Assembly: GCF_900141745.1 (NCBI RefSeq)
Contig: NZ_FSRM01000002.1
Location: forward strand, 1,426,001 to 1,490,000
Direction: 5' to 3'
DNA: 64,000 bases
Source: Paraburkholderia phenazinium
GTDB lineage: Bacteria; Pseudomonadota; Gammaproteobacteria; Burkholderiales; Burkholderiaceae
Shown here: one piece after another, positions 16,796 to 25,387 of the stretch
Layout of the letters: each line of letters begins with the position of its first letter
Numbering within the stretch: position 1 is the stretch's first letter
The notes under the pieces: model-generated
What the model saw: the letters and a program-made list of their open reading frames with translations, nothing else
Told to the model about the DNA's origin: nothing
Databases searched by the model: none
Made by a program: the position numbers and the translations under genes

Positions 16796-17983
16796 TCAGC
16801 TACTGGCAAGTACTCTACCTTCCCGATGGGCCGCGATCGCCATGCCCAGCCCGAGCACAGCCGCAAGTCCGCCGATCAGAAACACGACAGAATAGCCATA
16901 GTGATCGGCGAACAGCCCTGCGATGGGACCTGTCGCACCGTAAGCCAGATCCTGAAACGCGGCAAAGCCGCCGAGCGCGGTGCCGCGCAGTTGAGGCGGC
17001 ACGCGTTTGACCACTTCCGAGCCCATCGACGGAAACACCATCGAACAGCCGAGCCCGGTCAGCAACGCGCCGATCAGTGCCAGTGAAGGGCCGGGCGCGA
17101 TCCACAAGAGATATTGGCCGCACGCTTCGACCATCAGCGACACGATGGCCACCGGGGTACCGCCGATACGATCCGGCAAGTGTCCGCAAACGAGCCGCAC
17201 GAGCACGAAGCCGACACCGAAACAGGTCAGTCCAAAACCGGCCAACGGCCAACCCCGGCTCGAGAAGTACAGCGAGATGAAGGCGCCGAGTCCCGCGAAG
17301 CCCACGCCTTGCAGTCCCACCGCCGCGCCGGGCCGCCAGATGCGGGCAAGGATGCGCCAGAACGATTCGCGCTTACCGGTAGGCGACCGCACTTCCGGGA
17401 CGCTGTGAACCATCCACCAACCCAGCAGCGGAACGACGGTGCAGGCGAGCATCAGACCGGCAAATCCGCTGTAGCGAAGCAGCAAAAGACCAACTGGGCC
17501 GCCTGCGGCGAATGCTCCGTACATCCCGGCGCCGACGAGTGCGATGACTTTGCCCGAGCGGTGGGTGCCCATGAGGCCGACACCCCAACTGATCATGCCG
17601 ACCAGTACCTGACTTTCGCCGAGACCGAGGAGCAGACGCCCGACGATCAGCAATCCGTAGCTGGCGGGCGGGGGCAGTACCGCCCACGCGGATACGAGGC
17701 AAATCAGGCTGGCCAGTGAATACAGCTTGAGTCCACGCAGCATGCAGATCTTGCTGCTAACCTGGTCGGCGAGATTGCCGGCATGGTTGCGCGTGAGAAT
17801 TGTCGAGAGGAATGCGATACCTACGGCCAGTCCTCCCAGCGCGTTGCCAAGGTGCAGTTGATGGGTCACGTAAACGGGAATGGCCGGCAGCGCCATCGCG
17901 ACGGCCAGGTAGGAGAGGAACAGCGCCGCAGTCAGACGTACAAGATGGCGCTGGGCGGTATCGTCGCCGGGCGTTTCGGTCAT
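16796..17983 (-). CDS. MFS transporter of the YfcJ/YhhS-like drug or sugar efflux group
   Basis: Start ATG 17983 (395 residues); the frame opens slightly upstream only at a TTG. Twelve hydrophobic segments are spread evenly. The loop between helices 2 and 3 carries the MFS motif A variant G-N-L-A-D-Q-V-S-S-K. The fifth helix shows the GAGMYGAFAAGGPVG pattern of exporters of the AraJ/YhhS type. Such proteins expel sugars, drugs or dead-end metabolites. It is convergent with the dioxygenase operon and its own promoter faces the cupin gene. Substrate not predictable. Confidence 0.8.
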   Translation of the reverse strand: MTETPGDDTAQRHLVRLTAALFLSYLAVAMALPAIPVYVTHQLHLGNALGGLAVGIAFLSTILTRNHAGNLADQVSSKICMLRGLKLYSLASLICLVSAWAVLPPPASYGLLIVGRLLLGLGESQVLVGMISWGVGLMGTHRSGKVIALVGAGMYGAFAAGGPVGLLLLRYSGFAGLMLACTVVPLLGWWMVHSVPEVRSPTGKRESFWRILARIWRPGAAVGLQGVGFAGLGAFISLYFSSRGWPLAGFGLTCFGVGFVLVRLVCGHLPDRIGGTPVAIVSLMVEACGQYLLWIAPGPSLALIGALLTGLGCSMVFPSMGSEVVKRVPPQLRGTALGGFAAFQDLAYGATGPIAGLFADHYGYSVVFLIGGLAAVLGLGMAIAAHREGRVLASS

Positions 17984-18226
17984 GGGTATCAATCTCGAAG
18001 AGTGCAGTTTGCCGCAGAGCTTAGCGTTAAATCCGAAGACCGTTCAGACAGATGTTTTCGAGTTCCGGTCATTCTGCGTACTTCAGGTTTTTCCTTAGCA
18101 GCGAAAACTGGCTGCAAAGGGTTGGCCGAAAAGCGAAAGTAATTGGCATTCCGGCTGCTATGCGGCGACTACCATTCACTTCAACGCAACGAATGAAGTC
18201 ATCACCCACGGAGCCTTGCTTAAGCC

Positions 18227-18574
18227 ATGAACGTGACGCGATTTAATGAAGCCCCCGAGTACTTTCCTGCGCAGCACTATCAGATGCGTTGCGTGAGACT
18301 GCAGGGCCATGAGGCCGGCCCTTCCGAAGCATTGTGGATGGGTGTGTCGACGATAGAGCCCGGAGGCCACACCTCGCTTGCAGCGTCGCCGCTGGAAAAG
18401 CACTACCTGGTGCTGCAAGGCCAGGTGGTGGTTAGTACCGGAGACGATGAAACGACGCTCTATAAACACGACTCGTGTCGCCTCGCGCCCGGTGAATCGC
18501 GTGCGTTGAGAAACGATTCCGCGCAGGCAGCGATGATTTTACTGGCTATGCCACTGCCGCGTTCGACACCGTGA
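18227..18574 (+). CDS. Cupin-domain protein
   Basis: 115 residues forming one small beta-barrel. Motif 1 is partly kept (EPGGHTSLAASPLEKHYLVLQG, where the two canonical His and the Glu are recognisable as H48, E57 and H59). Motif 2 (LAPGESRALRN) lacks the usual His. Such one-domain cupins serve as small enzymes or sensors. It lies 135 bp before acetoacetate decarboxylase on the same strand and may share its transcript, but the initiation region has no strong ribosome-binding site. Confidence 0.7.
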   Translation: MNVTRFNEAPEYFPAQHYQMRCVRLQGHEAGPSEALWMGVSTIEPGGHTSLAASPLEKHYLVLQGQVVVSTGDDETTLYKHDSCRLAPGESRALRNDSAQAAMILLAMPLPRSTP

Positions 18575-18708
18575 TGTGTGAGGCGGTTCCAGTTCCAGCG
18601 TTGCAGTTTGGTTAACGGTCTATTGATAAATGGTGGCTCGTTCGGCGTGAGGATTGCCCCTACCATTTCACGCGGCGCTGCTTGCGCCCCAGTCATAAAA
18701 GGAATGTC

Positions 18709-19488
18709 ATGAATCTCGCTTCCATCCGCAAAGATGCCTTTGCGATGCCCGTTCATAATCCCGCCTATCCGCGGCCGCCGTATCGATTCATCAATCGGGA
18801 ATACTTCATCATTTCGTATGAGACCGATTTTGATGCATTGCGCGCCATTGTGCCGGAGCCGCTGCATCCGGAAAACGATCTTGTGCATTACGAATTTATT
18901 CGCATGCCGGACTCATCCGGCTTTGGCGACTACACCGAAAGCGGTCAGGTGATCTCGGTACGCGACCAGCAAGGGCGTCTCGGCAACTACACGCACTCGA
19001 TGTACCTCGATGATGAAGGCCCGATCGCGGGTGGCCGCGAAATCTGGGGTTTTCCGAAGAAACTGGCCAGGCCCACTCTGAGTGTGGACGGCAACGACAC
19101 GCTGCTCGGCACGCTCGACTACGGCACACAGCGTATCGCAACCGGCACGATGGGTTTCAAGCACACAGCGCTCGATATCGAGGCCGAGCGCAAGAAGCTG
19201 GCGGACACACCGAACTATCTGTTGAAAGTGATTCCGCATGTCGACGGTTCAGCGCGCGTGTGCGAACTCGTGCGTTTCTTTCTGCGCGACGTGAGCGTGC
19301 TCGGCGCGTGGTCGGGGCCGGCAGCGCTCGAACTGCATCCGCATGCGTTGGCGCCCGTCGCCGACCTGCCGGTGAAGCGCATTGTCGGGGCTCGGCACGT
19401 GATCGCCAATCTGACACTGGATATCGGCGAGGTTGCGTTCGACTATCTGGCCTCGACCGAGACCGTGAAACTCGCGGTCAATCAATAA
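18709..19488 (+). CDS. adc: Acetoacetate decarboxylase
   Basis: ATG 18709 follows AAAGGA at good spacing; 259 residues. The catalytic Schiff-base lysine is in [11 protein letters not shown]: Lys117, with the pKa-tuning Lys118 beside it. The enzyme converts acetoacetate to acetone and CO2; some family members act on other beta-keto acids. Followed within 33 bp by 3-hydroxybutyrate dehydrogenase and then a patatin, an arrangement common in Burkholderiaceae that controls the acetoacetate/3-hydroxybutyrate pool. Confidence 0.9.
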   Translation: MNLASIRKDAFAMPVHNPAYPRPPYRFINREYFIISYETDFDALRAIVPEPLHPENDLVHYEFIRMPDSSGFGDYTESGQVISVRDQQGRLGNYTHSMYLDDEGPIAGGREIWGFPKKLARPTLSVDGNDTLLGTLDYGTQRIATGTMGFKHTALDIEAERKKLADTPNYLLKVIPHVDGSARVCELVRFFLRDVSVLGAWSGPAALELHPHALAPVADLPVKRIVGARHVIANLTLDIGEVAFDYLASTETVKLAVNQ

Positions 19489-19520
19489 CGCTCCATGAAC
19501 CTGCAGGAAAGGAGAGCAAC

Positions 19521-20303
19521 ATGTCTTTGACGAATAAAGTCGCGCTGGTGACCGGTGCGGCAAGCGGTATCGGTGAGCAGTGCGCACGCAAACTCGCCAG
19601 TCTCGGCGCGGCAGTGGTGATTGCCGACCTGAATCTCGAGAACGCGCAGAAGGTGGCGAGCAGCATCGTCGCTGCGGGCGGAAAGGCGCTCGCCGTTGCG
19701 ATGGATGTCACCAGCGAGGAAGCGGTGAATAGCGGCATTGAGCGCGCGGTGAAGGAACTCGGCAGCATCGATGTGCTCGTCTCGAACGCGGGTATCCAGA
19801 TCGTCGCCCCCATTGAGGAGTATGCGTTTTCCGACTGGAAGAAGATGCTGGCAATCCATCTGGACGGCGCTTTTCTCACCACGAAAGCGGCGATCAAACA
19901 CATGTACGCAAGCGGCAAGGGCGGCTCGATCGTTTACATGGGATCGGTGCACTCGCACGAGGCGTCGAAGCTGAAGGCCCCCTATGTGACCGCCAAGCAT
20001 GGGTTGCTAGGGCTGGCGCGGGTGGTTGCGAAAGAAGGTGGTCCGCGCGGTGTGCGCGCGAATGTCGTGTGCCCGGGTTTTGTACGCACGCCGCTTGTCG
20101 ACAAGCAGATTCCCGAGCAGGCCAAGGCGCTCGGCGTCTCCGAAGCCGAAGTCGTGAAGAACGTGATGCTTAGGGAAACTGTCGACGGTGAGTTCACCAC
20201 GGTCGAGGACGTGGCCAATACGGTGGCGTTCCTTGCCGGCTTCGAATCGAATGCGCTCACCGGACAGTCGGTGATCGTCAGCCACGGTTGGGCAATGCAA
20301 TAA
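19521..20303 (+). CDS. hbdH: D-3-hydroxybutyrate dehydrogenase
   Basis: ATG 19521 follows AGGAGAG; 260 residues, the length typical for bacterial HBDH. SDR fold: TGAASGIG at 11-18, NAG at 89-91, and the catalytic Ser142, Tyr155 and Lys159. Specific HBDH-like stretches include [13 protein letters not shown] and [24 protein letters not shown]. It interconverts 3-hydroxybutyrate and acetoacetate with NAD. Middle gene of adc-hbdH-patatin, with gaps of 32 and 12 bp. Confidence 0.92.
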   Translation: MSLTNKVALVTGAASGIGEQCARKLASLGAAVVIADLNLENAQKVASSIVAAGGKALAVAMDVTSEEAVNSGIERAVKELGSIDVLVSNAGIQIVAPIEEYAFSDWKKMLAIHLDGAFLTTKAAIKHMYASGKGGSIVYMGSVHSHEASKLKAPYVTAKHGLLGLARVVAKEGGPRGVRANVVCPGFVRTPLVDKQIPEQAKALGVSEAEVVKNVMLRETVDGEFTTVEDVANTVAFLAGFESNALTGQSVIVSHGWAMQ

Positions 20304-20315
20304 AAGGGGTAACGT

Positions 20316-21569
20316 ATGCGCAGCAGTACGAAAAAGAACAACCGGCAGCCAGATGCGTTCGTGCTGCCGCGCTACGACGAAATTGCTCTGGTGCTTCAGG
20401 GTGGCGGTGCGCTTGGCTCGTATCAGGCCGGCGTCTTCGAAGGTCTGGTCGAGGCCGGCGTGCAACCGAACTGGATTGCAGGCGTCTCGATCGGTGCGTT
20501 GAACACCGCAATCATCGCCGGCAATGCGCCGGAGAAGCGGGTGGAAGCGTTGCACGATTTCTGGAACTCGATCTGCCACCCGCTTGACTGGGTAGGCGGT
20601 TTGGGAGCCTGGATACCGACCGTGTTCGGCATGCATGATCAGTCGCGCAAGTGGGCCGGCCTGTGGGCAGCAGGACGCGCCTTGACGGAAGGTCAGCCGG
20701 GATTTTTCTCGCCACGCAGACCGTTGCCGATGGCCGGCTTCGGCAAGCAGACGTCCAACCTGGTGAGCTACTACGATACGTCTGCGCTAAGGGAAACGCT
20801 CCTGCAGTTCGCCGATTTCGATCGCATCAACGACGGCGACATCCGCGTGTCGGTCGGCGCGGTGAATGTACGAAACGGCAACCTGGTGTATTTCGATAAC
20901 ACGAAAATGCGTCTGGAACCGGAGCATTTCATGGCGTCGGGCGCATTGCCGCCTGGCTTTCCTGCGGTGGAGATCGACGGCGAGTACTACTGGGACGGCG
21001 GCCTCGTGTCCAACACACCGCTTACCGAGGTGTTGCGCGATGCGGATCACAAGGATGCATTGGTGTTTCAGGTGGATCTGTGGAGCGCGCGCGGTAATCC
21101 TCCGGGCGACTTCCTCGACGTGTCCGAACGCGCCAAAGACATTCAATACTCGAGCCGCACGCGGGCGATCACCAACATGCTGGCGGATCGTCAGAAGCAC
21201 GCGCGTTTCATCAAGGAACTGCTTGCGCATGTTCCGCCTGAAGTGCTGAAGTCCGATCCGCTATTCCGTCGCGCGGAAGAAGCCGCTGACGGCAGCGCGA
21301 TCAATGTCGTGCATCTCATCTACAAGAACAAACCTTATGAGGGGCATTACAAGGACTACGAGTTCAGCGTCGACACGATGAACGAGCATTGGGAGAGCGG
21401 TCTTGAGGATATCCGCGACTCGTTCGCCCATCGGGAGTGGTTCGATGTGCCGAGCCGAGAACAGGGCTTCGTGACACATGACGTGCATCGGCGCGCCGAC
21501 GCTGTGCCGCAGTCTGACCGTAACATGCCTGAATTGCCGCTTGGAGCGGAGCGAAAGGTCGCTGTATAG
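20316..21569 (+). CDS. Patatin-like phospholipase/acyl hydrolase (DUF3734 type)
   Basis: 417 residues. Patatin domain about 22-235: oxyanion loop QGGGALGSY (28-36), nucleophile elbow GVSIG with Ser58, and the dyad Asp227 in WDGGLVSN. The C-terminal about 150 residues correspond to DUF3734, which usually follows this patatin type in proteobacteria. It is cytosolic, with no signal peptide. Last gene of the adc-hbdH operon. The context suggests release of 3-hydroxyacids or fatty acids from storage lipid or PHB granules, but the substrate is unproven. Confidence 0.88.
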   Translation: MRSSTKKNNRQPDAFVLPRYDEIALVLQGGGALGSYQAGVFEGLVEAGVQPNWIAGVSIGALNTAIIAGNAPEKRVEALHDFWNSICHPLDWVGGLGAWIPTVFGMHDQSRKWAGLWAAGRALTEGQPGFFSPRRPLPMAGFGKQTSNLVSYYDTSALRETLLQFADFDRINDGDIRVSVGAVNVRNGNLVYFDNTKMRLEPEHFMASGALPPGFPAVEIDGEYYWDGGLVSNTPLTEVLRDADHKDALVFQVDLWSARGNPPGDFLDVSERAKDIQYSSRTRAITNMLADRQKHARFIKELLAHVPPEVLKSDPLFRRAEEAADGSAINVVHLIYKNKPYEGHYKDYEFSVDTMNEHWESGLEDIRDSFAHREWFDVPSREQGFVTHDVHRRADAVPQSDRNMPELPLGAERKVAV

Positions 21570-21576
21570 ACGATTT

Positions 21577-21609
21577 GCGCCGCTATTGCCTCTGTAGGGA
21601 TAGCGGCGC
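21577..21609. terminator. Hairpin between convergent patatin and MFS genes
   Basis: A perfect 10-bp stem (21577-21586 with 21600-21609), 13-nt loop, starting 7 bp after the patatin stop and ending 7 bp before the MFS stop. No T-run on either strand. Probably a shared bidirectional terminator. Confidence 0.45.
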
Positions 21610-21616
21610 CGGTCTG

Positions 21617-23074
21617 CTAAACGGGATTGATTTCATCCTGGCTACGCCGCGTGGTGCGAGGCCCCAGCGTACGTATGGTGATCGCTACGGTCAGCAACGC
21701 CGCCGCGATGATGCCGAACATGGCCCCTGCGCCTTGCTGGTTCAATACCGGCAGCAGGATGAACGGCAAGACGCCGCTGACGAAGCGTGACAGCGAGTAG
21801 GTGCTGCCGATCGCAGTGGACCGCACACTGGCCGGAAATATCTCCGACTGATATACGTGGTACGCATTGCTGAATACATTCGATGCGCACGTTGTCAAAA
21901 TGCCGAAGCACACGATCAACATTGAGTTGTTCGAATAGGCAAAACATAACCCGAAGACTGCTATCGAGAGGATAGACGCGACTACCAGCGTCCGGCGTTC
22001 GATCCAGTTGAGAAGCGGAATCGAAAGCAGAGACCCCACGGGATAGCCGAGGAACGACAGCGCGATAAACAACGTCCCACCTGTGATGTCGTAACCGCGG
22101 CTTTTCACCACGGTGCTGGCCAGAGTGCCGAAGCCGTAGTAGCCGAACCCTTGCAGCATATGGAAGATGGTCAGCATTACATAACGCTTTCCGTAAGGCG
22201 CCTGGCGCAGTAAAGCGATACGTTCGCTCAAGCGCATTGGGTGCTGGTGTGGTTTCGCTTCCGGGGTAATGCTCGATACGTTAACACCTGCGCTGCCGGC
22301 AAACCTTCGCAGCATGGCGTGCGCCTCTTGCACACGTCCCTGGGCCAGAAGCCAGCGTGGGCTTTCCGGAAGCTTGTGCTGAACGAACAGGACCAATACG
22401 GCACCGAGGCTCCCAATCGCGAGGATGATCCGCCAGCCCGCCACACCGCCAAGGTGCAGCGGATTGAGCCACACTGCAAGGAATCCCACTAACGGTACAG
22501 CCACATACGAAGTGGTGTAGGCCCATGCAGCCAGCCGGCCGCGGCGTTCTTTGGGCAGAATCTCGGAGAGGAAGCTATCTGCAACGGGATAGATCGCGCC
22601 CACGCCAATGCCGGTGAGCACGCGGCAGGCTACCAGCATTCCGGCGTTCACCGAGAATGCACCGGCCAGCGAAAAGAAGCTATACCAGACGAGGGTGAAC
22701 AGAAACGCCTTGCGCCTGCCGATACGGTCGGCGATGCTGCCGAGGAGAAATGAGCCCACGAACATGCCAATGAAGGCTGAGGCGAGCAGGAACTTGAAGT
22801 CGGTGCTGTGCGGGTTGATTCCGTACTCGCTCTGAAGCGCTGTGCCGATCGAGCTGACGAGAAAGATCTCGTACATGTCGAAGAAGAGGCCAATGCCGAT
22901 CACCCACACCACGAATCGATGCAGCGAGCCCACCGGCATGTTGTCCATCCAGCCGCCGACCGTGAAGGCGTCGGCGGACTGAGGGGCTGCACTTGCTGCT
23001 ATGCCTGCTTCGGAGGATGGAAAGGCGGGTTGGGCGCCTGTAGCGGCGCCCATGCCCGGATTGTTGGCATTCAT
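21617..23074 (-). CDS. MFS metabolite:H+ symporter (sugar/aromatic-acid porter type)
   Basis: ATG 23074 has GGAGACACC upstream; 485 residues. A Pro/Ala-rich cytosolic N-terminus of about 55 residues precedes twelve membrane segments. The loop 2-3 motif GSIADRIGRRKAF and the PESPRWLL signature after helix 6 are those of the sugar-porter/metabolite-H+ symporter group. The FFDMYEIFLVSSIGTAL first helix resembles aromatic-acid and shikimate-type porters. It imports an unidentified organic acid or sugar. It is 78 bp behind a VOC-family dioxygenase-like gene, so both may belong to one small catabolic unit controlled by the LysR gene at 23781. Confidence 0.85.
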   Translation of the reverse strand: MNANNPGMGAATGAQPAFPSSEAGIAASAAPQSADAFTVGGWMDNMPVGSLHRFVVWVIGIGLFFDMYEIFLVSSIGTALQSEYGINPHSTDFKFLLASAFIGMFVGSFLLGSIADRIGRRKAFLFTLVWYSFFSLAGAFSVNAGMLVACRVLTGIGVGAIYPVADSFLSEILPKERRGRLAAWAYTTSYVAVPLVGFLAVWLNPLHLGGVAGWRIILAIGSLGAVLVLFVQHKLPESPRWLLAQGRVQEAHAMLRRFAGSAGVNVSSITPEAKPHQHPMRLSERIALLRQAPYGKRYVMLTIFHMLQGFGYYGFGTLASTVVKSRGYDITGGTLFIALSFLGYPVGSLLSIPLLNWIERRTLVVASILSIAVFGLCFAYSNNSMLIVCFGILTTCASNVFSNAYHVYQSEIFPASVRSTAIGSTYSLSRFVSGVLPFILLPVLNQQGAGAMFGIIAAALLTVAITIRTLGPRTTRRSQDEINPV

Positions 23075-23152
23075 GGTGTCTCCTTGATTTGTAGGTTGTG
23101 GTGTCTTGCCGCCCACGGTTCTTATGCCGGGTGCGGAGCTGGGCATTACCAA

Positions 23153-23539
23153 TCAGCTCAGGAGTTCTGAAATCTCGATCAGGTTGAGATCGGGATCTCG
23201 CACGTACACCGAGCGGATTTTTTGCATAGCGCCGGTTCGCTCAACCGGACCTTCGACGATCGGCCATTCCACCTTGTTCAGATGCCGGATAACGTCGTCA
23301 AGGGGAACGGTGGCGATGAAGCACAGGTCCAGCGCGCCAGGCACGGGCACGTGCGCCTTGGGTTCGAATTCGGCGCCACGGACGTGGAGATTGATTTTCT
23401 GGTTGCCGAACCGGAACGCCAGACGGCCTGCGCCGAAGGTTTCGAGTTCCATCTGCATGACCTGCGTGTAGAAATGCCGGGTCGCTTCGGGGTCGACACA
23501 TGTCAGGACGAGATGATCGAGGTGATCGATCAATGGCAT
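23153..23539 (-). CDS. VOC-superfamily protein (glyoxalase/extradiol dioxygenase fold)
   Basis: ATG 23539 is preceded by AAGGAG; 128 residues, one VOC domain. Metal-ligand positions appear as His7/His10 (DHLDHL), His68 (AHVPVPG) and the terminal Glu (NLIEIS). Closest in style to the virulence or biphenyl-dioxygenase-like single-domain VOC proteins. Could be an isomerase, lyase or dioxygenase. Upstream of the MFS importer on the same strand, so the imported compound may be its substrate. Confidence 0.8.
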   Translation of the reverse strand: MPLIDHLDHLVLTCVDPEATRHFYTQVMQMELETFGAGRLAFRFGNQKINLHVRGAEFEPKAHVPVPGALDLCFIATVPLDDVIRHLNKVEWPIVEGPVERTGAMQKIRSVYVRDPDLNLIEISELLS

Positions 23540-23780
23540 ACCAAACTCCTTCTTAAGCAAGGGCGATAACGCTATGTTTCGCATCCTGCTGCATTTTCCG
23601 GAGCGCGATAATCGATGGATTCTCAAGCAGGCTTTCCTTCCAGGAAAGGCTCATCTGGAAGGAAGGGCGAGCGGTGGTGGCGCTTTAGACGGTGGTCTGC
23701 ATGCCGATTCGGCCAATTGTCTGATGGGTCGTGCTGGAGGGGGCGGCCTTTCAGGCGATCAAGCGGGCTATGTGTAGGAG

Positions 23781-24680
23781 CTAGACATCCCGTTCGCGGA
23801 AGTGTTCAACCGCCAGGTCAATGAACGCCTTGACTTTGAGCGACTGGAACTTGCGTGTCGAGTAAACGATGCGAAACTCGCGGTCCGCCAGATGATACTC
23901 GGGCAACACGCGCTGTAGGCGTCCAGTGCGAATGTCGTCCTCGACCAGATACGCGGAGAGGGTGGCGATGCCCATCCCGGCTAATGCGCTTTCACGCACC
24001 ATCCCGATGTTGTTGCACACAAAGCTGGCTTTGGGATGCGCGGCTATAGGCGTGCCGTCGACGGCATGGAAAACGACTTCTTCGTTGCTGTGTTCAGTAC
24101 GGAATGCCAGGTATGCGTGATTGGCCAGATCCAATGGATGTTTAGGTGACCCATGCGCATCGATATAACTGGGCGCTGCGCAGACGTAAAAGTCGGTATG
24201 CGTAAGATGGCGCGAGATCTGGCTCATGCCATGGATCCGGCGTGCTGGCAGAATCCCGAGATCGAACTCCTCCTCGATCAGATCGACCGTGCGATCGGCG
24301 AGAACGAATTCGACGACGACGTTAGGATAGGCGCGCTGGTAAGCGGCGAGTACCGGCGCCAGTTTCCGCTGGGCAAAGAGGGCCGGCGCAACGACACGGA
24401 TTCGCCCAGAAGTGCTCACCGCATTGGCCGAAAGCATCAGATAGGTCTCTTCGATCTCGCCGAGAATCTGCCGGCAACGCTCCAGATAGATGCGTCCAGG
24501 TTCGGTCAGCGACATCTTGCGCGTAGTTCGTTGCAGCAAGCGGGTGCCGAGGTGGTCTTCAAGTTCGGAAATGATCCTGCTTGTTCTCGGCACCGCGATA
24601 TCGAGCGCCTCTGAGGCACGCGCGAAGCTGTTGAATTCCGCAACTTTGACGAAGACCCGCATCGAATTCAGTGCGTCCAC
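23781..24680 (-). CDS. LysR-family transcriptional regulator
   Basis: Starts at GTG 24680, preceded by GGGAG; 299 residues. N-terminal winged helix (about 1-60, with FNSFARASEALDIAVPRTSRIISELEDHLGTRLL) and a C-terminal periplasmic-binding-like effector domain (about 88-295). Belongs by look to the DsdC/CrgA-like group acting on oxidation or aromatic genes. It lies downstream of a 240-bp gap behind the VOC gene on the same strand, so it may control the VOC-MFS unit or an independent target. Confidence 0.85.
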   Translation of the reverse strand: MDALNSMRVFVKVAEFNSFARASEALDIAVPRTSRIISELEDHLGTRLLQRTTRKMSLTEPGRIYLERCRQILGEIEETYLMLSANAVSTSGRIRVVAPALFAQRKLAPVLAAYQRAYPNVVVEFVLADRTVDLIEEEFDLGILPARRIHGMSQISRHLTHTDFYVCAAPSYIDAHGSPKHPLDLANHAYLAFRTEHSNEEVVFHAVDGTPIAAHPKASFVCNNIGMVRESALAGMGIATLSAYLVEDDIRTGRLQRVLPEYHLADREFRIVYSTRKFQSLKVKAFIDLAVEHFRERDV

Positions 24681-24958
24681 CTTGCATTCTCCCGGTCGCT
24701 GTTAAGAGCAGGCGTGGCAGCGCTTTGCCCTGGATACAGAAGAGACTTTAGCGGGGAGCGATTCAGTTGTTAGGTCAAGTACTTTCGAAATTCGGACATC
24801 CGGCACGCGGGATCGTTGGCGAATCTGAGCCGCGCTGACCGGCATCGTGGCTTCGTGGTCAACGATATTAGAAGTTAATCTTCCAAGTTTACCTTGCAAG
24901 CTTGACTGTTTTTGTCCATGCTGTGTCTCATTGTTCCATCCAGACGTTCCTGAGACAT

Positions 24959-25387
24959 ATGTCTAAAAAGCCTTTCGATCAAGCCATCATCGACTTTATG
25001 CAAGCCATCGGGATGCTGGTGCGGCGGACCCGCAGCGAATCCTATAGCGACGAGCTTTCGTTCACGGAATCGATGGTCGTATCACGTCTCGCGAAAGACG
25101 GTCCCGCCACCACGGCCGATCTTGCGCGTGCCGAGGGTATGAAACCCCAGTCAATGGGCACGACGGTGGCGTCGCTCGAAGAAATGGGCATGATCAAACG
25201 CAAGCCGCATGCGACCGACGGACGCCAGGTATTGATCGAACTGACCCAGAAGGCTGTCCAGTTGCGCAAGAAAACGGGGGACGCCAAGCGCATGTGGCTG
25301 TCGCAGGCGATTGACGCACTCGATGATGAAGAACGCGAAACGCTCTTCAAGGCCGGCGAAATCATCAAACGGCTGGCGGAAAAATGA
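24959..25387 (+). CDS. MarR-family transcriptional regulator
   Basis: Start ATG 24959 (142 residues); an upstream alternative lacks conservation. Central winged helix-turn-helix (about 45-100, with TTADLARAEGMKPQSMGTTVASLEEMGMI and the wing RKPHATDGRQVLIELT) between N- and C-terminal dimerisation helices. It overlaps the DHA2 exporter gene by four bases. That is the classic layout of a repressor that is autoregulated with its pump and relieved by a drug or phenolic ligand. A short inverted repeat CAAG-TTTAC-CTTG at about 24886-24898 upstream may be its operator. Confidence 0.88.
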   Translation: MSKKPFDQAIIDFMQAIGMLVRRTRSESYSDELSFTESMVVSRLAKDGPATTADLARAEGMKPQSMGTTVASLEEMGMIKRKPHATDGRQVLIELTQKAVQLRKKTGDAKRMWLSQAIDALDDEERETLFKAGEIIKRLAEK

